Part shown: positions 19,374 through 28,403 of the stretch, piece by piece
How positions within the stretch are numbered: the first letter of the stretch is position 1
Layout of the letters: each line of letters begins with the position of its first letter
The notes under the pieces: model-generated
The model's input: only the letters and a program-made list of their open reading frames with translations
Told to the model about the DNA's origin: nothing
Database searches by the model: none
Translations under genes and position numbers: made by a program
Assembly: GCF_003259695.1 (NCBI RefSeq)
Contig: NZ_PZJH01000001.1
Coordinates: forward strand, 930,001 to 994,000
Length of the DNA: 64,000 bases
From: Macrococcus epidermidis
GTDB taxonomy: Bacteria > Bacillota > Bacilli > Staphylococcales > Staphylococcaceae
Reading direction: 5' to 3'

Positions 19374-19408
19374 AATATAAAAAAATACAGATGAAATTAT
19401 CATCTGCA
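19374..19408 (-). terminator. terminator of fur
   Basis: On the minus strand TGCAGATGA pairs with TCATCTGTA around a 5-nt loop and is followed by seven T. It lies just past the fur stop codon and before xerD. Confidence 0.8.
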
Positions 19409-19415
19409 TTTCAAT

Positions 19416-19895
19416 TTATTCTGTTATTTTTTTATCAAGGTCTTCAGGTTGAACGCCTTTTTCAGTACATTTTTTACAAATACCATGGAAAGTTAAACGA
19501 TGATCCATTATTAAGAAATGATAATCCGATTCTACTTTCTTTTCAACTTCATCCAGTAAATCTTCTTCTATTTCATCCACGTCTCCACAACTCATACATA
19601 CAAGATGATGGTGAAAGTGTTTTGCACCTTCTTTTCTTAAATCAAAACGTGCAACGCCATCTCCAAAATTAATCTTATCAACAATCTTCAATTCAGCTAA
19701 TAATTCTAAAGTACGATATACAGTTGCGAGACCAATTTCAGGTGCACGTTCCTTTACTTTTAGGAAAACATCTTCTGCACTCAAATGATCAGCTTCATTT
19801 TCTAATAATACGGTCACTGTCGCTTCCCTTTGAGGGGTTAATTTATAAGAAGCATCATGTAATTGCTCCTTTATTCTATTGATTCTCTCCTGCAT
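19416..19895 (-). CDS. fur: ferric uptake regulator Fur
   Basis: Fe(II)-dependent repressor of iron acquisition genes. The 159-residue protein has the winged helix (YKLTPQREATV; LATVYRTLELL), the regulatory metal ligands in HFHHHL, and two CXXC pairs (CMSC and CKKC) that hold structural zinc. The sequence follows staphylococcal Fur closely. The ATG at 19895 has AGGAG 8 nt upstream; a GTG three codons earlier lies too close to it. A 17-bp-spaced promoter and a PerR-like box lie upstream. Confidence 0.93.
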   Translation of the reverse strand: MQERINRIKEQLHDASYKLTPQREATVTVLLENEADHLSAEDVFLKVKERAPEIGLATVYRTLELLAELKIVDKINFGDGVARFDLRKEGAKHFHHHLVCMSCGDVDEIEEDLLDEVEKKVESDYHFLIMDHRLTFHGICKKCTEKGVQPEDLDKKITE

Positions 19896-19930
19896 TACTA
19901 ACACTCCTAAAGGTTACGATTGATATATAT

Positions 19931-19991
19931 AAAATATCAGTAATTGAGAATTAAAGCAAGAAAAATAATGCCTTTTTTAGAATTATTATAA
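19931..19991 (-). promoter_or_regulatory. fur promoter with a PerR-box-like operator
   Basis: On the minus strand TTGCTT (19959-19954) and TATTTT (19936-19931) have a 17-nt spacer. About 18 bases upstream, at 19977-19991, the plus strand reads TTAGAATTATTATAA, which differs at one base from the PerR box TTATAATTATTATAA as known from Bacillus and S. aureus. PerR control of fur is known in S. aureus; here it is inferred from the site alone. Confidence 0.55.
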
Positions 19992-19998
19992 TCTAATA

Positions 19999-20532
19999 TT
20001 ATTTCATTGATAATAGCAAATATTGAATTGCTATTATCGTCTTCGCATCTTTAATCTTACCTGATTTTATCCAGTTATTAGCCTCTTCTATTGTTAACCA
20101 GTGTTTCAATACAAATTCATCTTCATCCGCTTCAAGGTTATGAGATTCTATAAGTTCACCAGCTTCAAATAGTGAAATGAACTCATTACAAAATCCGGGT
20201 GAAACATAAAACTCATTAACCAGTTCCATCGTCTTTGAAGTATAACCAGTTTCCTCTTCTAGTTCACGCAGTGCAGTATCACGTCTTGCTTCACCTGGGT
20301 CAACTTTACCAGCAGGGATCTCGATTAAATTTTCTTCAGGTGCTTTTCTGAATTGCTCTACAAGTAGTAATTTATTTTGTTTCATCGCAATCACTGCAAC
20401 TGCGCCTGGGTGCAGTACAACTTCCCTTGTACTTTCCTTACCATTGGGTAATTCAACCTGGTGTCTCTCGACAGTCAACACCTTACCGTCTAGTATCGTT
20501 TCTTTTGATCGTGTGCGTTCTGTTAGATCCAT
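19999..20532 (-). CDS. nudF: ADP-ribose pyrophosphatase (Nudix)
   Basis: Hydrolyses ADP-ribose to AMP and ribose 5-phosphate. The Nudix box is complete (GKVDPGEARRDTALRELEEE followed by TGY), and the N-terminal part has the NudF-type VLHPGAVAVIAM and LVEQFRKA segments. Length 177 is usual. AAAGGAGAG precedes the ATG. In staphylococci nudF also lies just upstream of fur. Confidence 0.9.
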   Translation of the reverse strand: MDLTERTRSKETILDGKVLTVERHQVELPNGKESTREVVLHPGAVAVIAMKQNKLLLVEQFRKAPEENLIEIPAGKVDPGEARRDTALRELEEETGYTSKTMELVNEFYVSPGFCNEFISLFEAGELIESHNLEADEDEFVLKHWLTIEEANNWIKSGKIKDAKTIIAIQYLLLSMK

Positions 20533-20596
20533 ATTAATACACTCTCCTTTTTGTACATGTTAAACTATATTTATTATAACGAATGGAGGGAAAGAC

Positions 20597-21514
20597 ATGA
20601 AATTTAATACTACAAAAAGTGGCATAAAGTTTTCTGAACTGGGACTCGGTGCGATGAATCTCCCTCAGGATGCACTTGACAGTCAATATATTCTTGATCA
20701 GGCAGTGGATTTAGGTGTTACGTACATTGACACTGCTGACCTGTATCAAAAAGGACAGAACGAAAAAAATATCGGCCATTTCATTAAACATTCTAAAAAG
20801 CGTGATCAGATCACTTTAGCGTCAAAAGTGGGTAATCGATTTAATATGTTAAATGATGAAGTTGTGTGGGATCCTTCTAAAGTTCATATTACACAAAGCA
20901 TTCATGAAAGTCTGAAACGTCTTGAAACGGATTATTTAGATTTATATATGCTGCATGGCGGTATGATTGAAGATAATAAGGATGAAACCATCGAAACATT
21001 TGAACAACTAAAAAAAGATGGTCTTATTCGTGCATACGGCATTAGTTCTATTCGACCAAATGTCATCGATTATTATTTAAAGCATAGTAATATTGATACG
21101 ATCATGATGCAGTTTAACCTAATTGACAATCGTCCTACTGATTTAATTGAATCTATACAATCAATAGACGTGCAAGTTTTGACTCGTGGACCATTGATGA
21201 AAGGTTTATTAACTGAAAAATATGATGAAATATTAGAGAAAAAATTTGAATCAGGTATTTTAGGATTAACTCAGGAAGAATTAAGACAAAGTCTTGATGC
21301 AGCTACTACAATTGCGCCGTTACAACAGGCTGTATATCAATATTTAACTTCATACCCTGTTGCTTCAATTGTAAATGGCGCATCGAGTGTTGATCAGTTG
21401 CAGGCAAATGTTAAAGCATATGATACTTCAATTAAACATCCCATTGACAAACAAAAGCTTAACAAAATAGTTGAGGCATTCAAAAACTTACACTACGAGG
21501 ATCATTTATTATGA
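20597..21514 (+). CDS. aldo/keto reductase (YqkF-like)
   Basis: NADPH-dependent oxidoreductase with a TIM-barrel fold. The AKR catalytic tetrad can be traced: Asp and Tyr in YIDTADLYQKG, Lys in ASKVG, and His in LYMLHGG. The substrate is unknown. GGAGGGAAAGAC precedes the ATG. Its stop overlaps the start of the hydrolase gene by 4 nt (ATGA), so the two form an operon. The pair sits next to nudF as in staphylococci. Confidence 0.85.
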   Translation: MKFNTTKSGIKFSELGLGAMNLPQDALDSQYILDQAVDLGVTYIDTADLYQKGQNEKNIGHFIKHSKKRDQITLASKVGNRFNMLNDEVVWDPSKVHITQSIHESLKRLETDYLDLYMLHGGMIEDNKDETIETFEQLKKDGLIRAYGISSIRPNVIDYYLKHSNIDTIMMQFNLIDNRPTDLIESIQSIDVQVLTRGPLMKGLLTEKYDEILEKKFESGILGLTQEELRQSLDAATTIAPLQQAVYQYLTSYPVASIVNGASSVDQLQANVKAYDTSIKHPIDKQKLNKIVEAFKNLHYEDHLL

Positions 21515-22500
21515 ACAATAAACTACTAACAAGAACGTTACTCGGTGTATCACTCGCATCAGGTATTACTTCTAGCATCGTTGGATTGGTCGCTTCAAAC
21601 TATGTCTTAAATTTTAAATTGCGTGACGTTGAAGTCATACGTCGACGTGAAATTAAAGCGAAACGATTAGATGTTGAAGCATTTAACGCAAAGCAACCGC
21701 TTAACGTTACTATCCCTTCACGCAATGGCTACAACTTAAGTGCTACTGTTGTAAAGCCATATGAACATAAGCACTGGATGGTATTCTGTCATGGTGTAAC
21801 TGAAAATAAAATTACGAGCATAAAATATCTAAATATGTTTAATGAGCTAGGATTTAATGGTATTATCTTTGATCATCGCAGACATGGGGAAAGTGGTGGT
21901 AATCACAGCACATATGGCTATTACGAAAAGACAGATTTAGAATCTGTTATTGCATTTTTAAAAGAACAATATGGTTATGATATTACTTTCGGTGTCCATG
22001 GTGAATCAATGGGTGCAGTTACAACATTACTTTATGCTGGAGAATTAGCGAATGAAGCAGCATTCTATGTTTCAGATTGTGCATTTTCTAATTTTGCTCG
22101 ATTATTGACACAAATCATAGAACAGAAATCATCATTTGGAAGTGGCTTTGTATTATCAGCCTTAAATCAGGTACTGAAAATGAGAACACATTTTTCACTG
22201 AAACAAGTATCACCGATAGATGTCATCCAAAATGTTGAGCAGCCTATCTTGTTTATCCATTCTAAACCAGATGTATTTATTCCTTATACGCACTCTGTCG
22301 ATCTTTATAATAAGAAACGTGGCCCTAAGATGCGCTGGTACCCAGAACATGGCGGACACGCTGCAAGTTATAACGTTAATCCAATTTCATATAAGAACAA
22401 AGTGGAACATTTCTTAACAACATTTGACTTATTGCCACCGAAAAATGACAATACGCACATTAAAGCGAATGAAAAACATAAAATAAAAAAGAAGAAATAA
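21511..22500 (+). CDS. membrane-anchored alpha/beta hydrolase
   Basis: Serine hydrolase of 329 residues with an N-terminal signal anchor (about 7-32) and a Lys-rich C-terminus. The alpha/beta-hydrolase elements are the HGVTENK oxyanion region, DHRRHGESGG, nucleophile elbow GESMG, an acid in HSKPDVFIP and the His in EHGGHAAS. The substrate cannot be told. Coupled to the aldo/keto reductase by a 4-nt overlap. Confidence 0.85.
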   Translation: MNNKLLTRTLLGVSLASGITSSIVGLVASNYVLNFKLRDVEVIRRREIKAKRLDVEAFNAKQPLNVTIPSRNGYNLSATVVKPYEHKHWMVFCHGVTENKITSIKYLNMFNELGFNGIIFDHRRHGESGGNHSTYGYYEKTDLESVIAFLKEQYGYDITFGVHGESMGAVTTLLYAGELANEAAFYVSDCAFSNFARLLTQIIEQKSSFGSGFVLSALNQVLKMRTHFSLKQVSPIDVIQNVEQPILFIHSKPDVFIPYTHSVDLYNKKRGPKMRWYPEHGGHAASYNVNPISYKNKVEHFLTTFDLLPPKNDNTHIKANEKHKIKKKK

Positions 22501-22528
22501 TAATGACATAACAAAAAAATAAAGATAA

Positions 22529-22567
22529 AATAACAAGTGTAGCTTACACCTGTTATTTTTTTGTCAT
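22529..22567. terminator. bidirectional terminator between the hydrolase and SDR genes
   Basis: AATAACA(A/G)GTGTA pairs with TACAC(C/T)TGTTATT; on the minus strand the stem is complete with one G-U pair. T-runs lie on both sides. It overlaps the SDR stop codon. Confidence 0.75.
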
Positions 22568-23308
22568 AAAATATCTTTTAAATATTTTTTCAAATCTTCT
22601 TGGCGCAAGTGCGTAAGCCTTTAGACCAGAATCCATCCAAACTGGTAGATTAAGTTCTGCTTTTTTATCAATCATTGCATTTACTATTTGCTTACTTAAC
22701 TGATCGACATCTAGTTGTACCTGCTCTGCTAACTGATTCATTGGTTTACCCTTATTTGCCTTCTGAATAAATTGTGTATTTACTGGTCCCGTATTAACAG
22801 TTAAAAAATGAATATGACTTTGTTCCAGTCGTAATGCGTTCATTACCTGATTTATTCCTGATTTTGAAGCGGCGTATATAGCACCAAATGGCGTCGTTAC
22901 TTTGCCAGAAAGACTACCAATCGTAACAACCATGCCTCCTGGATTCATTTTATGTAGAACATGTTTCGTAAGAATAACGGTCTGCGTTAAATTGACATGT
23001 ATCATATCTGCAATAACTTCGTCACTTTGATCAATTAATGATCCGTATTCTGCAAATCCAGCGCAATTGATTAGATAATCAAATGATCCTTGCCCATCAA
23101 TCCATTTTAAAAATTGTTCGTACTCATCATCGTTAACCAAATCTACTCTGTGCACCACCAGATTATCATACTTATTTTTTAGAACATCTAGTTGTTCTAT
23201 ACGTCTTCCAACAGCAGTTACATGGACGCCACGCGATAATAAAATCTCTGTTAACTTCAAACCTACACCACTTGTAGCACCTGTAATCAATGCATTTTTT
23301 CCAATCAA
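22553..23308 (-). CDS. short-chain dehydrogenase/reductase
   Basis: Classical SDR oxidoreductase of 251 residues. Visible are the cofactor motif TGATSGVG, the NCAG motif, catalytic Ser in TIGSLSG and the YAASK active-site Tyr and Lys. An Arg in VGRR suggests NADPH preference. The substrate is unknown. I choose a TTG start at 23308 (MIGKNALITG), because AAGGGTGG lies 8 nt upstream; the GTG at 23320 has no room for a ribosome-binding site. Confidence 0.83.
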   Translation of the reverse strand: MIGKNALITGATSGVGLKLTEILLSRGVHVTAVGRRIEQLDVLKNKYDNLVVHRVDLVNDDEYEQFLKWIDGQGSFDYLINCAGFAEYGSLIDQSDEVIADMIHVNLTQTVILTKHVLHKMNPGGMVVTIGSLSGKVTTPFGAIYAASKSGINQVMNALRLEQSHIHFLTVNTGPVNTQFIQKANKGKPMNQLAEQVQLDVDQLSKQIVNAMIDKKAELNLPVWMDSGLKAYALAPRRFEKIFKRYFMTKK

Positions 23309-23353
23309 TATGTATACCACCCTTTTATTTTAACAATTTATTTTGTGTCAAAA

Positions 23354-23382
23354 TTGTGTTTTATCCACTACAATCTTATAAT
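23354..23382 (+). promoter_or_regulatory. sigma-A promoter of proC
   Basis: TTGTGT (23354-23359) and TATAAT (23377-23382) are 17 nt apart, 32 nt upstream of the proC ATG. Confidence 0.65.
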
Positions 23383-23414
23383 AATACTAACAAAGATTCC
23401 AGGAGGCATGTGAC

Positions 23415-24218
23415 ATGAAAATCGTATTTTACGGCTCAGGTAATATGGCGAGCGCAATTTTTACAGGCTTGATAGAAAGTAATACAGTAAAAGGTGAAGA
23501 TATATACTTAACAAATAGAAGTGACATTGAAGAATTAAAAAGATTAAACAGTACATTAAATACACAATATAGCTATGACGATGTTGAATTATTATCAAAT
23601 GCTGATTTTGTATTTTTAGCTGTTAAGCCTCATGACTTTGATTCGCTTGTTGAGCGTATTCAACCTCATCATAATGCACACAATAAATTTGTTTCTATGA
23701 TGGCTGGTGTACCAATAAATCAAATCAAGACAAAGCTTCAGACATCAAATCCAGTTGCACGTATCATGCCGAATACAAATGCGCATGTACAGCAGTCAGT
23801 GACTGGTATATCTTTCTCTGATAATTTTGAAGAAAGTGATAAACAGCTTTTATTTGATTTACTTGATGCTTTTGGTACTTCAATTGAAGTTGAAGAAGAT
23901 TCATTACATGATGTTACTGCAATTACAGGTAGTGGCCCTGCATTTTTATACTATATGTATGAACAGTATATCAATGCAGCTAATCAACTTGGCTTATCAC
24001 ATGAAGACACTGATATTGCGGTACGTAAATTGATTATCGGTACAGCAAGAATGCTTGAAAATAGTGAACTGTCTCTTGATCAGTTACGTGAAAATATCAC
24101 TTCAAAGGGTGGTACAACGAAGGCAGGACTGGATGCCTTAGCGAAACATCCTATCGAAGCAATTTTTGTAGATTGCTTGAACGAAGCTTTAAATCGCAGT
24201 AAAGAATTAGGAAAATAA
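23415..24218 (+). CDS. proC: pyrroline-5-carboxylate reductase
   Basis: Last step of proline biosynthesis, NAD(P)H reduction of pyrroline-5-carboxylate. The Rossmann motif YGSGNMASA, the MPNTNAHV segment and the C-terminal family signature (TGSGPAFLYYM then TSKGGTTKAGLDAL) are all present in 267 residues. AGGAGGCATGTGAC precedes the ATG. Confidence 0.94.
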   Translation: MKIVFYGSGNMASAIFTGLIESNTVKGEDIYLTNRSDIEELKRLNSTLNTQYSYDDVELLSNADFVFLAVKPHDFDSLVERIQPHHNAHNKFVSMMAGVPINQIKTKLQTSNPVARIMPNTNAHVQQSVTGISFSDNFEESDKQLLFDLLDAFGTSIEVEEDSLHDVTAITGSGPAFLYYMYEQYINAANQLGLSHEDTDIAVRKLIIGTARMLENSELSLDQLRENITSKGGTTKAGLDALAKHPIEAIFVDCLNEALNRSKELGK

Positions 24219-24234
24219 ATATAGGGATACATAT

Positions 24235-24276
24235 AAATAATGCGCGCTCAGATAATTGAGTGCGCATTATTTATAT
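24235..24276. terminator. bidirectional terminator between proC and rnz
   Basis: A 16-bp stem (24235-24250 with 24257-24272, one G-U pair) with a 6-nt loop is GC-rich at its centre and flanked by A/T runs. It lies between convergent genes. Confidence 0.82.
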
Positions 24277-25191
24277 TTCAAAACTATCAAAGTCCTTCAC
24301 AATTTCAAATACCATATCCGGATATTTATGCTGTATTACATCTTTCAATAATGCAATATCCTGTAAATCATAACGATTACTCACATGATTGATCAATACT
24401 TTTTTTGCATGCGATTGTGCAACAAGTTTTGCTATGTCATCAATATGACTATGGTAATATTTATGACTCAAATCCAGGTCACCCTCTAAATATGTACTTT
24501 CATGTACGATAACATCTGCATTTTTTGCCAGAGCTATTTCTGCTTCACATGGCATTGTGTCACCAAATATCGTAATAATCTTACCAGGTTTATTTGGATT
24601 TCGGTAGTTTTTCGTTTCATAAATGATACCATCTACCTCAACGAATTCCTGCATTTTAAACTGTTGATAAATTGGACCCGGCTGAATGCCTGCTTCAATC
24701 AACTTATCCGAGATTAAATTACCCTCTGTGTCCGGAAACTGGATACGATATCCAAATGAATCTATACCATGTTTTAACATTCCTACATTCACCTTTATCT
24801 GATTGATATATAAGACGTCTCCATCAGCAATTTCGATGATTTCAAGCGGATAATTCAAGTGAGAACCTGAAATTAACAGTGTCGTTTCGATGTATGCTTT
24901 AATTCCTTTTGGACCAAATACTTTTAAAGGTTTATTTTCTCCACCTTGAAAGCTTCTTGACGTCAGAAGACCCGGTAATCCAAAAATATGATCGCCATGC
25001 AGATGTGTAATAAAGATATGATCCAATTTTCCAAGTTTAATATTTGTATGTAATATCTGATGTTGACAAGCTTCACCCGCATCAAATAACCAGAACGTAT
25101 TATTTAACGGTGCAAGAGAAAGTATGATCGTTTGTGTATTTCTTTCTTTAGTTGGTAAACCTGCACTTGTCCCTAAAAAAGTTATTTTCAT
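24271..25191 (-). CDS. rnz: ribonuclease Z
   Basis: Zn-dependent endonuclease that removes the 3' trailer from tRNA precursors lacking encoded CCA. It has the metallo-beta-lactamase motif THLHGDHIFGL, the flexible-arm region (residues about 155-205), and later ligands in GDTMPC, HESTY and HSHIDD. Length 306 matches the short bacterial form. AGGTGG precedes the ATG. Confidence 0.93.
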   Translation of the reverse strand: MKITFLGTSAGLPTKERNTQTIILSLAPLNNTFWLFDAGEACQHQILHTNIKLGKLDHIFITHLHGDHIFGLPGLLTSRSFQGGENKPLKVFGPKGIKAYIETTLLISGSHLNYPLEIIEIADGDVLYINQIKVNVGMLKHGIDSFGYRIQFPDTEGNLISDKLIEAGIQPGPIYQQFKMQEFVEVDGIIYETKNYRNPNKPGKIITIFGDTMPCEAEIALAKNADVIVHESTYLEGDLDLSHKYYHSHIDDIAKLVAQSHAKKVLINHVSNRYDLQDIALLKDVIQHKYPDMVFEIVKDFDSFEI

Positions 25192-25299
25192 TTTTCTACC
25201 ACCTTTTATTTCATCACGTCATTATAGCATGTTTTAATTGTTTTTTTAGGCATTGTATGAAAAAATAAAATAGACTTTAATAGAATCGAGGTATTTATT

Positions 25300-26778
25300 T
25301 TGGATATTGAAAAGCAAAATATTCCCTGTTTAATAACAATTTTCGGTGCAACAGGTGATTTAAGTCACCGCAAGTTATTCCCATCGTTATTCCACCTTTA
25401 TCAGCAAGATAACTTGAATGAGCATGTTGCAATCATTGGTATTGGACGACGTGACTGGACGAATGAAAAATTCAGAGCTGAAATTAAATCATCTATCGAA
25501 AAATTTGTTAAAGATACACATAAAATCGATGAATTTATGGAACATGTTTATTACCAGTCTCATGACGTTAATAATAAAGAAAGTTATGACGCGCTGCTGA
25601 CACTCTCTGAATCTTTAGATGCACAATATAACTTAAATGGTAACCGTCTATTCTATTTAGCAATGGCACCAGAATTTTTTGGTACTGTATCAGATTTCTT
25701 AAAATCTAGCGGACTGACAAAAACAAAAGGATTTAAACGCTTAATTATTGAAAAACCTTTCGGTAAAGATCTTGCTTCTGCTGAAAAACTAAATAATCAG
25801 CTAAGAAAATCATTTAAAGAAGAGGAAATTTATCGAATTGACCATTATCTTGGTAAAGATATGGTGCAAAACATCGAAGTAATTCGATTTAGCAATGCAA
25901 TGTTTGAACCGTTATGGAATAATAAATATATCTCAAATATTCAAGTCACTTCTTCAGAAATTTTAGGTGTTGAAGACCGTGGTGGCTATTACGATAATAG
26001 TGGCGCTTTAAAAGATATGGTACAAAATCACATGTTACAAATTGTTTCACTTCTTGCAATGGAGCCTCCTATTTCATTATCATCTGAAGATATTCGGAAT
26101 GAAAAAGTAAAGGCACTTCGTTCTATCCGTAAAATTCAGCCTGAACACGTAAGAAGCTATTTCGTTCGAGGACAATATGATGTCGGTGAAATAAACGGCG
26201 AAAAAGTAAAACGATATCGTGATGAAGAAAATGTAAATCCAGAAAGTAATACACCTACATTTGTTGCTGCTAAAGTTATGCTCGATAACTTTAGATGGGC
26301 AGGTGTGCCCTTCTACATTCGTACAGGTAAACGTATGAAGGAAAAAGAAATACGTGTGGTTGTTGAATTTAAAGAGATGCCGATGAATCTTTATTATCAA
26401 AAGGATAATCAGCTAGATTCCAATTTACTTGTTATTAATATTCAACCAAATGAAGGTATTGAACTACATTTAAATGCACGTAAATATATCGAAGGTATCG
26501 ATACTGAACCAGTTAAATTATCATATGCGATGACGACACAAGATAAGATGAATACAGTCGACGCATATGAAGGATTAATTTATGACTGTCTAAAAGGCGA
26601 TGCCACTAACTTTACACACTGGGAAGAATTAAAGGCAACATGGAGTTATGTGGATACTGTTGCTGATTACTGGGATGCACATCCTGCTCCATTCCCAAAT
26701 TATCAGGCTGGATCTAACGGCCCTGTAAAAAGCGATTTGTTATTAAGTCGAGATAATTTCCACTGGTGGGACGTTTAA
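25300..26778 (+). CDS. zwf: glucose-6-phosphate 1-dehydrogenase
   Basis: First step of the oxidative pentose phosphate pathway, supplying NADPH. Dinucleotide motif GATGDLSHRKL at the N-terminus, IIEKPFGKDL, and active-site RIDHYLGKDMVQN are clear in 492 residues. The start is a TTG with GAGG 8 nt upstream. It works together with gnd, found 3 kb away on the other strand, a linkage also seen in staphylococci. Confidence 0.95.
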   Translation: MDIEKQNIPCLITIFGATGDLSHRKLFPSLFHLYQQDNLNEHVAIIGIGRRDWTNEKFRAEIKSSIEKFVKDTHKIDEFMEHVYYQSHDVNNKESYDALLTLSESLDAQYNLNGNRLFYLAMAPEFFGTVSDFLKSSGLTKTKGFKRLIIEKPFGKDLASAEKLNNQLRKSFKEEEIYRIDHYLGKDMVQNIEVIRFSNAMFEPLWNNKYISNIQVTSSEILGVEDRGGYYDNSGALKDMVQNHMLQIVSLLAMEPPISLSSEDIRNEKVKALRSIRKIQPEHVRSYFVRGQYDVGEINGEKVKRYRDEENVNPESNTPTFVAAKVMLDNFRWAGVPFYIRTGKRMKEKEIRVVVEFKEMPMNLYYQKDNQLDSNLLVINIQPNEGIELHLNARKYIEGIDTEPVKLSYAMTTQDKMNTVDAYEGLIYDCLKGDATNFTHWEELKATWSYVDTVADYWDAHPAPFPNYQAGSNGPVKSDLLLSRDNFHWWDV

Positions 26779-26791
26779 TATTTAAATCAAT

Positions 26792-26830
26792 AAAAACCTT
26801 TGAATCATAATGATTCAAAGGTTTTTATTG
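26792..26830 (+). terminator. terminator of zwf
   Basis: AAAAACCTTTGAATCAT pairs perfectly with ATGATTCAAAGGTTTTT and is followed by TATTG. Confidence 0.85.
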
Positions 26831-26857
26831 TGCCATAATTGTGTTAATATTTGAATT

Positions 26858-27493
26858 ATGAATAAATTTATACAATCATCATTTGAACTTTACTCAGAGC
26901 AGGATTTTGATACATTGCTCAATATAAAGACTAAACCTTATCTTGAAACTTTTACAAATCATCATTCTAATCGTTATGAACCAACGATTTATCGTGATTT
27001 ATTATCATTATTTAACATGATTAAAGAAGACTTAACTGAAGATGCATTGTTAGTAGATTTTGGCTCTGGATTAATGCGCGTTCCAATCTTCACTAACTAT
27101 GTATTCAAAATAAAAACGATAGGCATTGAATTGAATAAGCAGCTATACTTAAAAAGCCTTGAAAACATTAAAAATTATAACTTATTGCATCATCAAGAAA
27201 ATGATGTTCATGCTCAAAATATTAATGCATTACAGTATCAATTTAGTGGTGAAGAGACACATTTATTTTTCTTTAACCCATTTTCAGTGTTCGTATTTCA
27301 AAAAGTGATGGAAAACTTAATGACATCATCTATAGAAAAATGTGATATCATTCTTTATTATGCAAAACCAGAATATGAAGTATATTTACAGGATATCATT
27401 CATTTCAATCTAAAATATCATATACCTTTGCAACAAATAAATAATGATCCATCAGAAAAAATAAATATTTATGAATACACGAAATCTATTTAA
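26858..27493 (+). CDS. class I SAM-dependent methyltransferase-like protein
   Basis: A 211-residue soluble protein. Residues 66-80 (LLVDFGSGLMRVPIF) look like SAM-binding motif I, followed by an acidic residue at the end of strand 2 (GIELNK), and FFNPFSVFVF may be motif IV. The substrate is not recognisable. No Shine-Dalgarno sequence precedes the ATG, which lies only about 30 nt from the zwf terminator; TAATAT at 26845-26850 would place transcription start almost at the ATG. It is followed by an AraC-type regulator 27 nt downstream, so the two may be co-transcribed. Confidence 0.65.
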   Translation: MNKFIQSSFELYSEQDFDTLLNIKTKPYLETFTNHHSNRYEPTIYRDLLSLFNMIKEDLTEDALLVDFGSGLMRVPIFTNYVFKIKTIGIELNKQLYLKSLENIKNYNLLHHQENDVHAQNINALQYQFSGEETHLFFFNPFSVFVFQKVMENLMTSSIEKCDIILYYAKPEYEVYLQDIIHFNLKYHIPLQQINNDPSEKINIYEYTKSI

Positions 27494-27519
27494 AACATAC
27501 TTTAAGGAAGATGTGAATT

Positions 27520-28356
27520 ATGAATAATATTGACTTAATGCAGAAAACAATCGTATATATTGAAGATCATTTATTCGAACCATTTAAATATGAAACAATC
27601 GGAACATATTTAAATGAAAATCCAATGCATATAAATCAAACATTTACTATGATTACCGGCATGAATTTAGAAGAATATATATATCATCGTAAAATGACCG
27701 AGGCCGCTAAAAAGTTGTTAAATGGTAATTACCGTCTTGTGGATATCGCCAATCAGTTTGGTTTTTCAACTGCACACGAATTTAGTACTGCATTTAGCAA
27801 TCACCATCAAATTTCACCGATTCAGGTTAGAACTAACCCTGAACAATTAAGAATGGTAGAACGACTCTACATTCAGCTTTCTGTAACGACGAAGCCTCCG
27901 ATGCCTTATAAAATACAGACGATGGATAGTTTCAGAATTGTAGGCATACAAGAAATCGTTTCATTTAATGAATTAGGTAATCATTTTCTAGTGCCGGATA
28001 TTGTCTATGAGTTAAAAGAAAAGGAAGAAATTAAATCATTATTATCATTTAGCTCAGACAAAAATATTTATGTAGTTGTTCAGCCTAATCCAAATGATAT
28101 AGAAATATTTGTAGGTGTAAAGTCAGAACGTACTTTTGATTATGAAAGTAAACAAATCTATAACGGTGATTACGCTAAATTTGAAGCTCGTGGAAAGCTT
28201 GATTATGTATTTAATGAAATTTGGCAATCTGTCGAAAAACAAGTAGACTTTAATATACACTACGAACGTAATAGTCAGTATATTTATATTTTTCCTGATG
28301 ATATGGATTTTGATAATAGTTTCAATAAAGTTGAACTTTGGATACCAACATTATAA
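27520..28356 (+). CDS. AraC-family regulator with GyrI-like effector domain
   Basis: Transcription regulator with an N-terminal AraC/XylS double helix-turn-helix (about residues 5-105, with DIANQFGFSTAHEFSTAF as the second helix-turn-helix) and a C-terminal GyrI-like ligand-binding domain (about 125-278), the order of SoxS/Rob-BmrR-like regulators. Such domains often bind hydrophobic cations or drugs; here the ligand is unknown. AAGGAAGATG lies upstream of the ATG. Follows the methyltransferase-like gene. Confidence 0.85.
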   Translation: MNNIDLMQKTIVYIEDHLFEPFKYETIGTYLNENPMHINQTFTMITGMNLEEYIYHRKMTEAAKKLLNGNYRLVDIANQFGFSTAHEFSTAFSNHHQISPIQVRTNPEQLRMVERLYIQLSVTTKPPMPYKIQTMDSFRIVGIQEIVSFNELGNHFLVPDIVYELKEKEEIKSLLSFSSDKNIYVVVQPNPNDIEIFVGVKSERTFDYESKQIYNGDYAKFEARGKLDYVFNEIWQSVEKQVDFNIHYERNSQYIYIFPDDMDFDNSFNKVELWIPTL

Positions 28357-28394
28357 AAAGCGCGCAAGACGTTTGTCTTACGCGCTTTTTGATA
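28355..28394. terminator. bidirectional terminator between the AraC gene and gnd
   Basis: AAAAAGCGCG pairs with CGCGCTTTTT and AAGAC with GTCTT around a 4-nt loop. The only irregular pair is a G-U on the minus strand. It serves both convergent genes. Confidence 0.85.
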
Positions 28395-28403
28395 TAAACA
28401 AAA

